A stretch of 64,000 nt of DNA from Diogma glabrata (taxonomy: Eukaryota; Arthropoda; Insecta; Diptera; Cylindrotomidae), in NCBI GenBank assembly GCA_963693315.1, contig OY856186.1, positions 375,395,328-375,459,327 of the forward strand, given 5' to 3'. Made by a program: the position numbers and the translations under genes. The notes beneath the pieces are model-generated. The model was not told where the DNA came from. It saw nothing but the letters and a program-made list of their open reading frames with translations, and did not search any database. This document shows, piece by piece, positions 11,017-21,215 of the stretch. Numbering within the stretch: position 1 is the first letter of the stretch; each line of letters opens with the position of its first letter.

Positions 11017-11585
11017 ATGCCAGAAATTGGAGCCATGCCACCTTTAAAGTGTGAATCGAAATTTAAAACGTGGATCCAAATGCTTAATTATTGCTTAAAA
11101 AGTAATAATTACAATAATTTTTTCCGATAAACGAAAGAACGCAAAACTCTTAAGGTGCATAGCAACTAAATTTATCGAAATCTTCAATACATTTGGAGTA
11201 AATGAGGATGAAGTCACAACGGAAGCATTAATCTAAAAGTTCAATGACCATTTTCTACCAAAAAAAAAAAAAAATACATATAACAATAGAGCGTCAAAAT
11301 TTCTTCACAAGAATACAAAAAAATGATTAAAATTTAGGAGATTTTTTATAACAAAAACTATAACAAATATAGCCAAAATGTGCGAGTTTGGTTAATTAGA
11401 AAAGGCGTTAGTCAAGGATATATTCATCGCTGGATTGAACAAAAAATTTGTTAAAGTAAAAGAAGCTTTACTGCTATACGAAAAGCAAGAGGAGTTGCAC
11501 TCAATAACTTTACTACAATACGCGAGGAAAATTATCATGGCAGGTGGTGAAATAAACGGGGGACATGAACAGGTTACGCTGTAAG
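11017..11585 (+). pseudogene. Element B gag remnant
   Basis: It starts MPEIGAMPPLKCESKFKTWI. With several frameshifts it reads through the capsid-like order seen in gypsy elements: a KRK.AKLLRCIAT block, IFNTFGVNEDEVTTEALI, KFNDHFLPKK, NIAKMCEFG, KALVKDIFIAGLNKKFVKVK and ITLLQYARKIIMAGG. An A-run (11268-11281) has slipped the frame. The protein would form the particle core. It is too broken to work. Confidence 0.65.
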
Positions 11586-11689
11586 TAAAAATACGAGAAA
11601 TTTTAATTATAAACCTTTGAATAAAAATAGTCAGCAGCTTGATTCGAGAAAATTTTTAAATGAAAATAGTCACGATTATAATTCAAAAA

Positions 11690-12091
11690 ATAGAAATTTT
11701 AATCAGTTAATAATAAATGAAATAAAAATAGAGGCTCAAGTTGATACTGGCGCTCAGGTTAACATTATATAAATACAGAATTTTTTTAAATTAAATCTTT
11801 GTAGTACCTGTAGTTAATAATTAAAAACACAGATATAAAAATGTTTACCGTCACGGGCGAACAGATTTCGGTTGTAGGATATTGTATTTGGAATTGTGAA
11901 ATTAATACAAAGAAATGTGTTATAAAATTTATAGTTACTCAGGATTGTTGTCAAACTGTTTTAGGTCTGCAAACAAGCGTTGAATTGGGTTTAGTAATGA
12001 AGGCTTTTCAGATTAATAATGTACCAAGTGGAAATGAACTAGTAAATCAAAATAAAGATTTATTTTCTGGTTTAGGTTCCCTACTAGTCTA
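11690..12091 (+). pseudogene. Element B protease and pol start
   Basis: The aspartic protease signature DTGAQVNII is at 11743 (in the context EAQVDTGAQ). A stop follows after NII, then the frame reopens at 11841: MFTVTGEQISVVGYCIWNCE, later VLGLQTSVELGLV and NKDLFSGLGSL, the usual lead-in to RT. The frame is cut at 12092 by the inserted 1.4-kb TIR element and resumes at 13494. Confidence 0.75.
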
Positions 12092-13493
12092 AGATCCGGC
12101 TGCAAGATTAGTGCGCTCATCGATTTTTTGATAAAACCAAATTTTTATGTATATTTATAATTAGGAGAATATATATCTACCAGGTTGCCTATCAAAATTT
12201 GGCCGCCAGTATTTTTAATTAAATTATTTTTAATTGATTTTTGGGAAAAAATTTCGTTCACTTGTTTTTTAAATAAAATTTCGTCTACATCACGGCAATT
12301 TATGTAAAGATTCTAAAAATTCATGGTTGCCGTTGCGCACATGGCCGCACCTCTTTGCAGCCAGGTGTAAACCGGTATGATTTCGATACATTTATACGTT
12401 CATAACGTACATTGATTAATTCTATATCAAATTGAAGCTAATTTTTTTCTATTTATTATCATATATGGTTGCCTAATTAAATCCGGCCGCAAATAAGGGT
12501 TGCTGGCTGTTAAAGATGATAAATATTTAAGGTAGAGTGAAAGAGAGTTAGCGCGTAACATCATTTGTCAGACGAGGATAGCGATTGCCAGCTGTACGAC
12601 GCTTTTAAGCCATTGCGAATGCGTCGAATGTTAGTGTTCTCAACCACCGGGGAGTAAAAGAGACGACTTAATAAATACTCCAAAAATAGTCTTCCTTTTC
12701 AAAATGACAAATTTAAAAATTACAACAAAAAATGGTACAATCCTAGTTTATCCCCCCCAAATAAATTTGCGTTTTTTTCAGATGAATAGAAAGATTAGGT
12801 CCTCTGCATCCTAATTATGAAAAAAAAATTTGCAGAAATGAGGGGGTCAAAAGTTATAAAGGATCAAACTTTCAATTTTAACTTGGTCCCCCCTTTGGTT
12901 TTTTTTTAGTTTTTTTTTTTTCTTTTTTTCCTTATTTTTATTTATTATTTATTTATATTTTATCACACACTAAAATTTTAAAATTTAAAAAAATACCTTG
13001 GTCCCCCCTTTGAGTTTTTAGAAGTAACTTGATGTGATTTTTGATTTTTTTTTTGACTCGGTTCTGCGACCTTGCACAACTTCGATCAAAAATAGAAAAG
13101 CCCCCCACCCGTGGCAACCATATATGATAATAAATAGAAAAAATTAGCTTCAATTTGATATAGAATTAATCAATGTACGTTATGAACGTATAAATGTATC
13201 GAAATCATACCGGTTTACACCTGGCTGCGAAGAGGTGCGGCCAGGTGCGCAACGGCAACCGTGAATTTTTAGAATCTTTACATAAATTGCCGTGATGTAG
13301 ACAAAATTTTATTTAAAAAACAAGTGAACGAAATTTTTTCCCAAAAATCAATTAAAAATAATTTAATTAAAAATATTGGCGGCCAAATTTTGATAGGCAA
13401 CCTGGTAGATATATATTCTCCTAATTATAAATATACATAAAAATTTGGTTTGATCAAAAAATCGATGAGCCCACTAATCCTGCAGCCGGATCT
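12092..13493. mobile_element. 1.4-kb element with ~380-bp terminal inverted repeats
   Basis: The left end AGATCCGGCTGCAAGATTAG (12092) and the right end, reverse complemented from 13493 (AGATCCGGCTGCAGGATTAG), match almost base for base through about 12475 and 13110. The shared blocks include GGTTGCCTATCAAAATTTGG and GTGTAAACCGGTATGATTTC. The ~630-bp centre holds poly-T tracts and a repeated 'TTGGTCCCCCCTTTG' phrase (12885, 13000) but no transposase. It sits between the GLGSL and TIPIK parts of element B pol. Target duplication is unclear. Family unknown; long TIRs without coding fit a fold-back or MULE-like derivative. Confidence 0.8.
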
Positions 13494-13986
13494 CGTACTA
13501 TACCTATAAAGGCAAAAATCGTTATAAATAAAGAAATTCCACCGGTTATAGAAGCACCAAGAAAAATTCCTTTTAGTTTTTATGATCAACTTAAAGATGA
13601 GTTAGATCAAATATGCGAAAATAATGTAATAATTCCAGTCACAGAACCTACACAGTGGTGTAATTCATTAGTTATAGTCTGTAAATCTCAAAATAAATTA
13701 CGGGTATGTTTAGATTCAAGAAATCTAAACAAAGCCATTTTAAGGTCTCACTAGCCAATTCCAGATATTGAATGCATACGCAGTAAATTAAATGGAGCTC
13801 AAGTATTTAGTACATTAGATGCGTATTCAGGATTCTGGATGGTTCATTTAGAGGAAGAACGTTCAAAATTATGCACATTTAATACTCCTTTTGGTCTCTA
13901 CCGATTTCTAAAATTACCTTATGGCATATCGTCAGCACCTGAGATTTTTCACAGAATCATGTGCGAAATATTTCAGGATATACCAG
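13494..13986 (+). pseudogene. Element B reverse transcriptase, N-terminal half
   Basis: The frame reads TIPIKAKIVINKEIPPVIEA, PRKIPFSFYDQLKDELDQ, NNVIIPVTEPTQWCNSLVIV, LRVCLDSRNLNKAI, one TAG stop, then PIPDIECIRSKLNGAQVFST, LDAYSGFWMVHLEEERSKLC, TFNTPFGLYRFLKLPYGISS and APEIFHRIM. These are the fingers and palm of a gypsy RT, including the LDAYSGFW block with the first catalytic Asp. The YxDD box is missing because the sequence breaks at 13987, where the next insertion starts. Confidence 0.85.
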
Positions 13987-14302
13987 GAGCAATTTCACGC
14001 AAGTTCAGCAAATTTTTAGGAAATTTTGACTTGACCCCTTTTAATTTTGATTATTTTTTATTTATAGATAGTCTTGTAAATTGAAGCTTATTTTATATAT
14101 AACTACTTGTGAGAGTTTAGGACTAGCGATATTTTTTGTTTTAAAGATAAAATTCGTTGTGCATATGACTGTCGGGAATCAGTTTTTTTTGTTCTGAAGG
14201 AAAATTATAAAAATGGCGTTATAAACTAAAAGATTTTTTTTATGTTAAATATCAAATATTTTATTATTAAATGATCTTTTTAAAATATTATAAAAATTAT
14301 AT

Positions 14303-15874
14303 ATGTACAGTAAAAAAAATATGAGCAATATCAGCATAAATCCACAAAAGCGCTTATTGCTATGTACATTAAATGAAGCTTATGTGGAGTTTAAAAATAA
14401 GTTTCCTGATGTGAAAATAGGATTTACTAAATTTACGTCCCTTCGACCACAGGAATGTATAAAATTATCCCAAGGAGTTCATAATGTGTGCGTGTGTACC
14501 ATACATCAAAATATGAAACTAATGATTCAACACTCTAATATGTCTTGGTTTACTGATGCTGCTTTCCAGAATTATAAAACATTAATTGACTTTATTTCAT
14601 GTGGTGAATTAACAGAAGATTGTCATACTTTGAAGTGCAATGAATGTTCAAAAAAACTTCAACAACTGGAAGAAAAATTACTAAATGATTTTGACGTTAA
14701 AGGAATCCTTCAAGTCAAATATCAACAATGGATTACCACTGATCGATGCAATTGGGATACTTTAATAGAAACTGTAGAAGAATTTATGAAAAAATTTGTT
14801 TTCCGTTTACAAATTTTGATACCACACAACTTTATAGCAAAACAGCAATCTACATTCATTGAGGAAAGAAAAAAAAATTAGAACCAGGAGAGTGCTTTGT
14901 TCAAAGGGATTTTTCTGAAAACTACGCCTTCATAATTCAGGATTCGGTTCAAGGTTATCACTATAATAATTCACAAGCTACTATTCATCCATTTGTCATT
15001 TATTTTAAAAGTGCTGCAAGTGAATATATACAGCACCGAAGTTTTATACTCATTTCGGATATAAACGATCACAACAATACTACAGTCCATCTTTTCATTA
15101 CAAAACTTATTGAATTCATCAGAACGCATATAAATTTTAGGAATAGTAGATTCTTGTATGAGCTTAGAATGAAGGCAATTCTTCACGAGGATGAAGTTTC
15201 CCGAAACAAGCGTAGCGAGTGGAGGGAATCATCCGAGTGAAGAATTGCCATCAACCTAATCGAATACAATATGCTTTTTATCCACGACTGTAAAATATTT
15301 CGTTTAATTTCCAGTTTTCATGCAAAAATTTGTATCGCCATATTGAAATAAAAACATTAAAGATAGCGAAAAACAAAACAACTTTGTTGTTTAATTTGTT
15401 AGGGGAATATTTAATAAACTATAGAGCTGTTAAAGAATTTTAATCAAATTCACTAGTTGTGGAATGAATACAATTACAATGGAAGACATACGCATGGAAA
15501 GTATATATTCTTTAGTAGTCGTGGATAAAATAATTTATAACACCGACGGGGCACCTTCTCAATACAAAAATAAACATAACCTAAGTAACTTATGCCACCA
15601 TAAAAAAGACTTTAAGGTTGATGCAGAATGGCATTTTCATGCTACTAGCCATGGTAAGGGACCTTGCGATGGGATTGTTGGTACACTGAAGCGTGCTACA
15701 CACAGCTATAGTATGGGGAGCAGAGATATTATTGATACACCAAAAAAACTTATTGAATGGGCTTTAAAATGGGAATCTACCATGAACTTTGGATACGCCG
15801 ATAAAAATGAATATCAATTAACAAAAGAAAAATTACAAAATCGATATAAAAATGTGAATACTATAAGTTGAACT
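14303..15874 (+). pseudogene. DDE-type transposase remnant (unassigned superfamily)
   Basis: The first frame (14303-14881) has LRPQECIKLSQGVHNVCVCT, IHQNMKLM, and a Cys pattern CHTLKCNECSKKL that could bind zinc. An A-run at 14870-14878 shifts the frame. The next part reads GECFVQRDFSENYAFIIQDS, VQGYHYNNSQATIHPFVIY and SFILISDINDHNNTTVHLF. A ~270-bp disturbed zone with a 76-bp hairpin follows. The last part (15464-15871) reads YNTDGAPSQYKNKHNLSNLC, WHFHATSHGKGPCDGIVGT and KRATHS. The DFSENY, ISD and TDGAPSQ blocks supply candidate acidic residues. I recall similar proteins in insect and cnidarian repeats but not their formal family. It is dead by frameshift and insertion. Confidence 0.7.
15174..15249. 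repeat. 76-bp hairpin inside the transposase remnant
   Basis: GGCAATTCTTCAC at 15174 is exactly inverted at 15237-15249 (GTGAAGAATTGCC), with further partial pairing GAGGATGA / TCATCC. It interrupts the DDE transposase reading frame, so it is likely a tiny MITE. Confidence 0.6.
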
Positions 15875-16974
15875 CAAAAATTTCATTTTTTTGTACCATT
15901 AAATACTAAGACAATAATTGCAAAAATGTTTTCCAACTCAAAAAAAACTTTTGAATGTAAAATATGTAAATAATTTTTAATAACTATATTTATTTTCACA
16001 TATAATTTGTATGATATTTTAAAAAGTTTATGCAATAATAAAATATTTGTAATTTAATGTTATAAATACAATCTTTTACTTTATGATTCCATAACAACAT
16101 AATACGAACATAATACTTCTCCAGTCAAAAATTCCTAAATATATATAGTTATTTATACGGCTTTTTTGTTAGCAGTCGAGACTGTCAAATTATTTTTTAT
16201 AAGAGTAACAAGTGATTACTAAAAGTGGTAAATAAACATTTTAATTTTTTATGCCATCTAATACAAAGAAAATAATTGCAGAAGTGTTTTCCTATTCAAA
16301 AGAAACTTCTGTTTGTAAAATAAGTAAATCATTTTTAACAATTGTATTTATTTTCTTTATTGTACTACATATATAATTTTTATAATATTTTAAAAAGTTC
16401 ATCTAATAATAAAATATTTGATATTTAACATAAAAAAAAATCTCTTCGTTTATAACGCCATTTTTATAATTTTCCTTCAGAACAAAAAAAACTGATTCCC
16501 GACAGTCATATGCACAACGAATTTTATCTTTAAAACAAAAAATATCACTAGTCCTAAACGTTCACAAGTAGTTATATATAAAATAAGCTTCAATTTAGTT
16601 TAAAAAAAAAGGTGTAGCGCCATCTTTTGTTCAATTATACCGTTTATTTCTTATGTTACACCGTTAAAAATTATTTCAAAAAATTAACAGTGTACATTTC
16701 TAAAAACTTTGTTCTAATATTTATTCAACGACATATCATTTATGAAAACCGATTGAGTAGTTTTTCTACAATCGCTCGTCAAAATGCACTCACATCACAG
16801 AATAACAAAAAATTGAGGGGCACCCTGTGAAGACCCCTGGTCGAAAAAAAAATTCTAAGAGAACTGGTATTTTTAATTTATGAAAGACTATCTATAAACA
16901 AAAATAATAAATAAATAATCAAAATTAAAAGGGGTCAAGTCAAAACGATGTTGAATCTTCGTGAAATTGCTCTT

Positions 16975-17234
16975 TAAGAAAGAACCGAATACAGTTTGGA
17001 CAAAAGGAAAAATTGTAGAAATACTCTCAATGAACTAAGATTATATCGTATTATGTCTGAGAGTAATGTAGTTTACCGTAGAAATAGAATTCGCATTAAA
17101 GAAAAAAATCCAGAAAAAATACAAAATCCTAACATTGAATTAAACCCTAAAAAGTTTGTTAATCCGATTAGTAGAGAAACACGCCAAAAAATAAAAATAA
17201 AAAAACCAATGAAACTTAATTTGTGGTTTAAGTA
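16975..17234 (+). pseudogene. Element B integrase C-terminus
   Basis: The sequence reads KKEPNTVWTKGKIVEIL, then after a one-base shift ELRLYRIMSESNVVYRRNRI and RIKEKNPEKIQN, ending KKPMKLNLWFK and TAA. This is the small barrel-like tail found at the end of gypsy integrases (W.KG.IVE..Y.VM.E...VYRRNR). The rest of integrase is absent. Confidence 0.75.
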
Positions 17235-17345
17235 AAAAAACATTGTAAATTGTTTTCAGTTAATAATTAAAGTTAAAATAAATTCAAATATATAATAGTC
17301 AGATGAACAATATTTTTAACTAAATTTTCTTTAAAGAAAAGGGCG

Positions 17346-17708
17346 TGTTGTATAATAAAATATTATGGAAACGCAGTCTTATAATAGTATTATATAATCT
17401 TAATAATAATAGTTAATAATAATAATTATATATAATAATAATTTTAGTTTATAATAATTAAATAATTATAACCCACTTCATGTCAGAGATAGAATAAACT
17501 GAAAAGTATCACAAACAATTGTCGTCTAATAAAAACACATTGAAGTCTGTCTATAATAAAAACATTTAATTAAAAGCGTGTTTTATTTAAACAATTTTAA
17601 CATTATGGATTGCAATCCTGGAATTTTTTACGTGACGAATCCCGGGATCCCGGGATTCGTGAAGCAAAAAATCCCGGGATTGCAATTCCTACTTAAAATA
17701 AAATAATA
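17346..17708 (+). repeat. 3' LTR of element B
   Basis: It matches the 5' LTR from its TGTTGTATAATAAAATATTA start through AATAATTAAATAATTATAAC, GTCGTCTAATAAAAA and AAAGCGTGTTTTATTTAAA. An 88-bp MITE sits in its last part, and the LTR end lies right before the GAAAC duplication at 17709. Confidence 0.85.
17604..17691. mobile_element. 88-bp palindromic MITE (CCCGGGATCCCGGG core)
   Basis: The whole unit is one imperfect palindrome: left TATGGATTGCAATCCTGG, right (reverse complement) TAGGAATTGCAATCCCGG, meeting in CGAATCCCGGGATCCCGGGA at 17636-17655. The flanks TTTAACAT and CTTAAAAT may be a decayed 8-bp duplication. It shares the CCCGGG words with the hAT-like element at 19231. Confidence 0.7.
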
Positions 17709-17713
17709 GAAAC

Positions 17714-18700
17714 TTTCAGACGTTGAAAGTAATTACTTCGCATTCGATCAAGAGCTTCTCACAATTTTTCTAGCAATCAAACATTTCAGATATTTTGTCG
17801 AGGGTGGGGTTTTGGTGATTTACACCGAGCTCAACCTTCTAACACGCGCAATTCAGTCTAAAACTGAACGAAATTAACGGCAGTCTGGAAATTTGGATTT
17901 CATAAGTCAATTTACTACTGACTCCAACAATCAACATGTGCAAGATAAAGACAACACAGTCGCAAATGCATTATCTGGTGTATCTGAAACGAAAACGCAT
18001 CAGTCGAGACTCACTTGGATTACGATTGCTATCATCACCGCACAAAAAGCAGACTTTCTGTTTCTGTGTTACGCAAGTTCAACAATCAAACTTATAGTAT
18101 ATCAAATATGCCTGCTGTTACTATAGTTATAAATGCACATTACAACCAGCCAGGAAACACAATTTGAGTTAAAACTTTTTACCAAATTAACGATACTTTA
18201 AGACTAACATCTGATTCGAACAACGGCATACCATCTATAAGCGAATGGATTGGTTGAACATTTTCATCGACAACTAAACGCAGCAGTTATGTCGAGAGAT
18301 AACCCCTCACAATTTAGTTCAAAAATGCCTAGGTATTCATTCTCCTATAAGTATTCAAGCTAGATCTGAAGGAAGATCTGAAACGTTCACCAGCAAAACT
18401 CGTTTACGTACAAACACTTAAACTGCTCGGTGAATTCTTCGTCCAAAATTCTCTTTCCCAATTGTCAAGCCAAAATACAGTTATTGATCACGCAGAAAAC
18501 AAAGTGATATATTTGTACCGAAGTTTTTAGAAAACAAGGACTAGGTTTTTGTTAAGGTGAGTAGAATACGCACAGACTTAGAAACTCCATTTAAAGCTTC
18601 ATTTAAAGTTATGCGACGTAAGTTATGCGATTAAAGGCAAACAACAATCAATCAATCTCCATCGATCCAAATTGAAGCCAGTGTATGTTATTTGGTATTC
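17714..18700 (+). pseudogene. Ty3/gypsy element A, RNase H and integrase remnants
   Basis: It continues the frame broken at 9195. The RNase H part reads NYFAFDQELLTIFLAIKHFR, YFVEGGVLVIYTELNLLTRA, NLDFISQFTTD, then DKDNTVANALS. Integrase pieces follow in shifted frames: IRTTAYHL, ANGLVEHFHRQLNAAVMSRD, LKEDLKRSPAKLVY and LKLLGEFFVQN, and finally HRSKLKPVYV, the usual LKP(A/V)Y tail. The integrase catalytic core upstream of RTTAYH is missing or unreadable. Stops are scattered through. Confidence 0.82.
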
Positions 18701-18771
18701 AGCTGAATATATACCAGTCACTCGAACCAGCACGCAACTAATCAGGGACCTTCATCTAGTAGTGGAATTAC

Positions 18772-19200
18772 TGTGGGGATTAATATATTAATATTTCAAA
18801 AATAAATCTTTACAAAGATAAACGATCACTTAGTTTATGCGTGTGATGCCAACTAACTGAAGCGCCATAGTTAAGAAATTAATTTATTAATTAATTTCTG
18901 TCAATACAACGCTCTGTTACGTTTTATTGATTAAAATATTAAAACAGAAGATAACTTCACTTGCTCTCGGATTTTCTAACACTAAGCTGTTACGATATTC
19001 TGCTGCGAAATATGCAAGACAGCTTGTATAATGTAGTGTAAAGTGTAGTGCAAAGTAATTAATTATAATAAAATCAATTGATTATAATAAATCAATAACT
19101 GTAATAAACTGTATAATATATAAATATTATTTTATTAAAATAAATAATGTGTTTGTGAAAATAAAATGAATTCAAGCTGAATTGTTGTTGTTATCGCCTG
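18772..19200 (+). repeat. Putative 3' LTR of element A
   Basis: After the pol end, CTAGTAGTGGAATTAC is followed by TGTGGGGATTAATATATTAA, the expected layout of a polypurine-rich tract and LTR start. The other LTR is not visible in this window, so the right boundary is a guess; it cannot pass the hAT-like element at 19231. Confidence 0.4.
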
Positions 19201-19230
19201 GCTTACAGACAAACAAATACATATTTGTAT

Positions 19231-19972
19231 TAGGGTTTCTCAAACGGGATCCCGTTTTCCCCGGGATCCCGGGGTAAATTTTCATCCCGTTTTCCCGGGA
19301 TTTCACCCCGGGATCCCGGGTATCACGCTAGTTTTTATTAACATTTTTTTGTACTTTTTTCAAAGATATTAAAAGTTTTCTCACTCGAAAATCGAGTATT
19401 TTTTAATTCTTTTCCCTCTGTAGTAATTAATTTCGTTCAAAATTAGGAAAATGTTTTTTTTGACACATATGGTATCATGGTTTTTTTGACACATATAAAC
19501 ACAACAAATTAAAACCAATCAAAGTTAAAATAGGTAGATTTTTGGTAGATTGGTAGAAATCTACCTAAAACTTGCGCTTCATTTCTCTTAATTTATGTTT
19601 AATGGTTCTCTTGGACGGATGGTTCAATGGACGTTTCGTCACGAAAATTCGGACAAAATTGAGTGATGGCGCCATTGACAACCTAGTTTTTTGAAAAATT
19701 GTTTAAAAATTAGTATTATGAATTTATTTTTGGTTTGTTTTTATGTATTCTTTTTTATTTAATTTTTGAAGTTTTTCTAATTACAAATAATGGAAATTTA
19801 AAAATCAATAGCGCATTTTTTGTGCTGTTTTAATTTTACACTTTTTTCTACCACCCAATTAGAAAAATCTAGCTTTTTAGCGTTTCCTGGGATTTCCCGG
19901 GATCCCGGGAATTTAATATTTTTTGTACCTGCTTCCCGGGATTTGAATTTCTACGGGAAATGAGAAACCCTA
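19231..19972. mobile_element. Non-autonomous hAT-like element, 742 bp
   Basis: The TIRs TAGGGTTTCTCA / TGAGAAACCCTA are flanked by exact 8-bp direct repeats ATTTGTAT (19223-19230, 19973-19980), whose T at position 2 and A at position 7 fit the hAT preference. Both subterminal regions hold CCCGGGATCCCGGG palindromes (19260-19320 and 19885-19945). No transposase is encoded. The clean duplication suggests it is not very old. Confidence 0.85.
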
Positions 19973-20045
19973 ATTTGTATACGTTTTAAAACCTAAAACT
20001 TCACGTTTTAAAACCTAAAACATATTAGTAAAAAAAAGTGATATA

Positions 20046-20369
20046 TTTGATGTAAGAGCAAAGTTGAATTTTTTTTTGTTTTATGTTAAGGACATAAAAG
20101 TTAGTGGGCATGTAATTATTTAGCAAATTTGGAGGTCCGGAAGTGCCTCAAAAATGGCAAAAACTAGTTTTTTGGTGTTTTTTGAGTAGGTCGCTTCACT
20201 ATTTTTGAAATATTTCGGGCTCTAATGATCATATAAAAAAATGGAAAATGTTTGTGATTAAATTTCAAATCCATCTAGGGGGGTTAAATACTTTAAAAGT
20301 ATTAAACCTAACCTCAAAAAACCGAATCGCGTGACTTTGACCGAAACTCAACTTTGCTCTTACATCAAA
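20046..20369. mobile_element. 324-bp MITE (TIR TTTGATGTAAGAGCAAAGTTGA)
   Basis: TTTGATGTAAGAGCAAAGTT at 20046 is inverted at 20345-20369 (AACTTTGCTCTTACATCAAA). There is no coding content. The target duplication is not certain; TA is possible on both sides. Confidence 0.75.
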
Positions 20370-20419
20370 ATAAAATGCTAATATGACTCCACTACAAGAA
20401 ATATAAATAAATAGTACAT

Positions 20420-20528
20420 TATGATGCTAGGACGTAAAGCTAAAGATTTTGGACGGATGTGGAGTTTGAAAATCGAGGCGCTACCGCACCCACATTAAGT
20501 CCAAAATAGCTTACGTCCGTGCATCATA
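20420..20528. repeat. 109-bp inverted-repeat element
   Basis: TATGATGCTAGGACGTAAAG..TTTTGGAC is inverted as GTCCAAAATAGCTTACGTCC..GCATCATA. The arms are about 38 bp around a GC-richer loop. Confidence 0.7.
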
Positions 20529-20588
20529 ACTATACTATTTTTATGTATACTATTTATACTATTTTTATAACTATTTTACAGTATACTA

Positions 20589-20952
20589 TTTTTTATTCGC
20601 CGCAAGCAAAATATTTTAAGAAAAGTTGTTTGTTCTAAATTAAAATTATAAATTTTCATAAATTTTAAAATAAAAATATGTGGAACAAGCAACCTTTGAC
20701 AAAATATTTATTATTTTTTCCAAATTCTATGACAACAAATGATAACAACTATTTTAATTGGATAATGAAATTTTGAATTTGAGGATTGCTTTGATAAAAA
20801 TAATTTATTTTTCATAGAATTTAAACAGATACAAATGCTTTTTACTTTTTTGGACGTAGCTATGACGACAAAATAAATAGTTGAAAAGTGATACTTTAAA
20901 GCCGCAAATCACAGTAAAAAAGTAACACTTTAATATGTAGGCGAATAAAAAA
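20589..20952. repeat. TIR element, 13-bp ends TTTTTTATTCGCC
   Basis: TTTTTTATTCGCC at 20589-20601 and GGCGAATAAAAAA at 20940-20952 are exact inverted repeats. The interior is AT-rich without coding. It may be a MITE. Confidence 0.45.
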
Positions 20953-20977
20953 TATGTTTTAAATAAATTGACAATAA

Positions 20978-21215
20978 CTTTTAAAACATAATTTTTGCTG
21001 AACTTATAATATACAAATGTAAATTACAAATCTTATTCATGTAATTTGTAACTTGACCTGATGAATTCATTTCAATGCTATTCTTTTCATTATATGACTA
21101 TTATGAATAGAATAGATTAGTCATCAATTCATCAGGTCAAGTTATAAATTACATGAAAAACATTTGTAATTTACATTTGTTTATTGTAACTTCAGCAAAA
21201 AATATGTTTTAAAAG
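20978..21215. repeat. 238-bp fold-back MITE
   Basis: CTTTTAAAACATAATTTTTG at 20978 is inverted at the right end (CAAAAAATATGTTTTAAAAG, to 21215). The arms pair for about 100 bp, through AAATGTAAATTACAAAT and AACTTGACCTGATGAATT, around a short loop. Confidence 0.8.

Larger units (their letters stand above)
13987..16972. mobile_element. 3-kb DNA element with long, interrupted TIRs and a DDE-type transposase remnant
   Basis: The outer arms (13987-14080 and 16880-16972) are inverted copies starting GAGCAATTTCACG and sharing TTTTGACTTGACCCCTTTTA. The inner arms (14082-14280 and 16395-16600) are also inverted copies, sharing CGACAGTCATATGCACAACG and ACAAGTAGTTATATATAAAA. The right side has an extra ~270 bp between outer and inner arm (16605-16875) that the left lacks, so this may be one element inserted in another. 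The centre encodes the transposase remnant 14303-15874. Element B pol between RT and the end of integrase is lost across the insertion. Confidence 0.75.
9196..17708 (+). mobile_element. LTR retrotransposon B (Ty3/gypsy type), inserted in element A
   Basis: The two LTRs begin identically (TGTTGTATAATAAAATATTA at 9196 and 17346) and share the block CTTCATGTCAGAGATAGAAT. The element is flanked by the 5-bp direct repeat GAAAC (9191-9195 and 17709-17713); removing it with one GAAAC makes the RNase H frame of element A continuous. Internal order is LTR, tRNA-Leu primer site, gag, protease, RT, integrase C-terminus, LTR. Four later insertions sit in it: 9284-10735 (5' LTR), 12092-13493 and 13987-16972 (pol), 17604-17691 (3' LTR). 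The rest of RT, RNase H and most of integrase are missing. All frames are broken. Confidence 0.88.
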
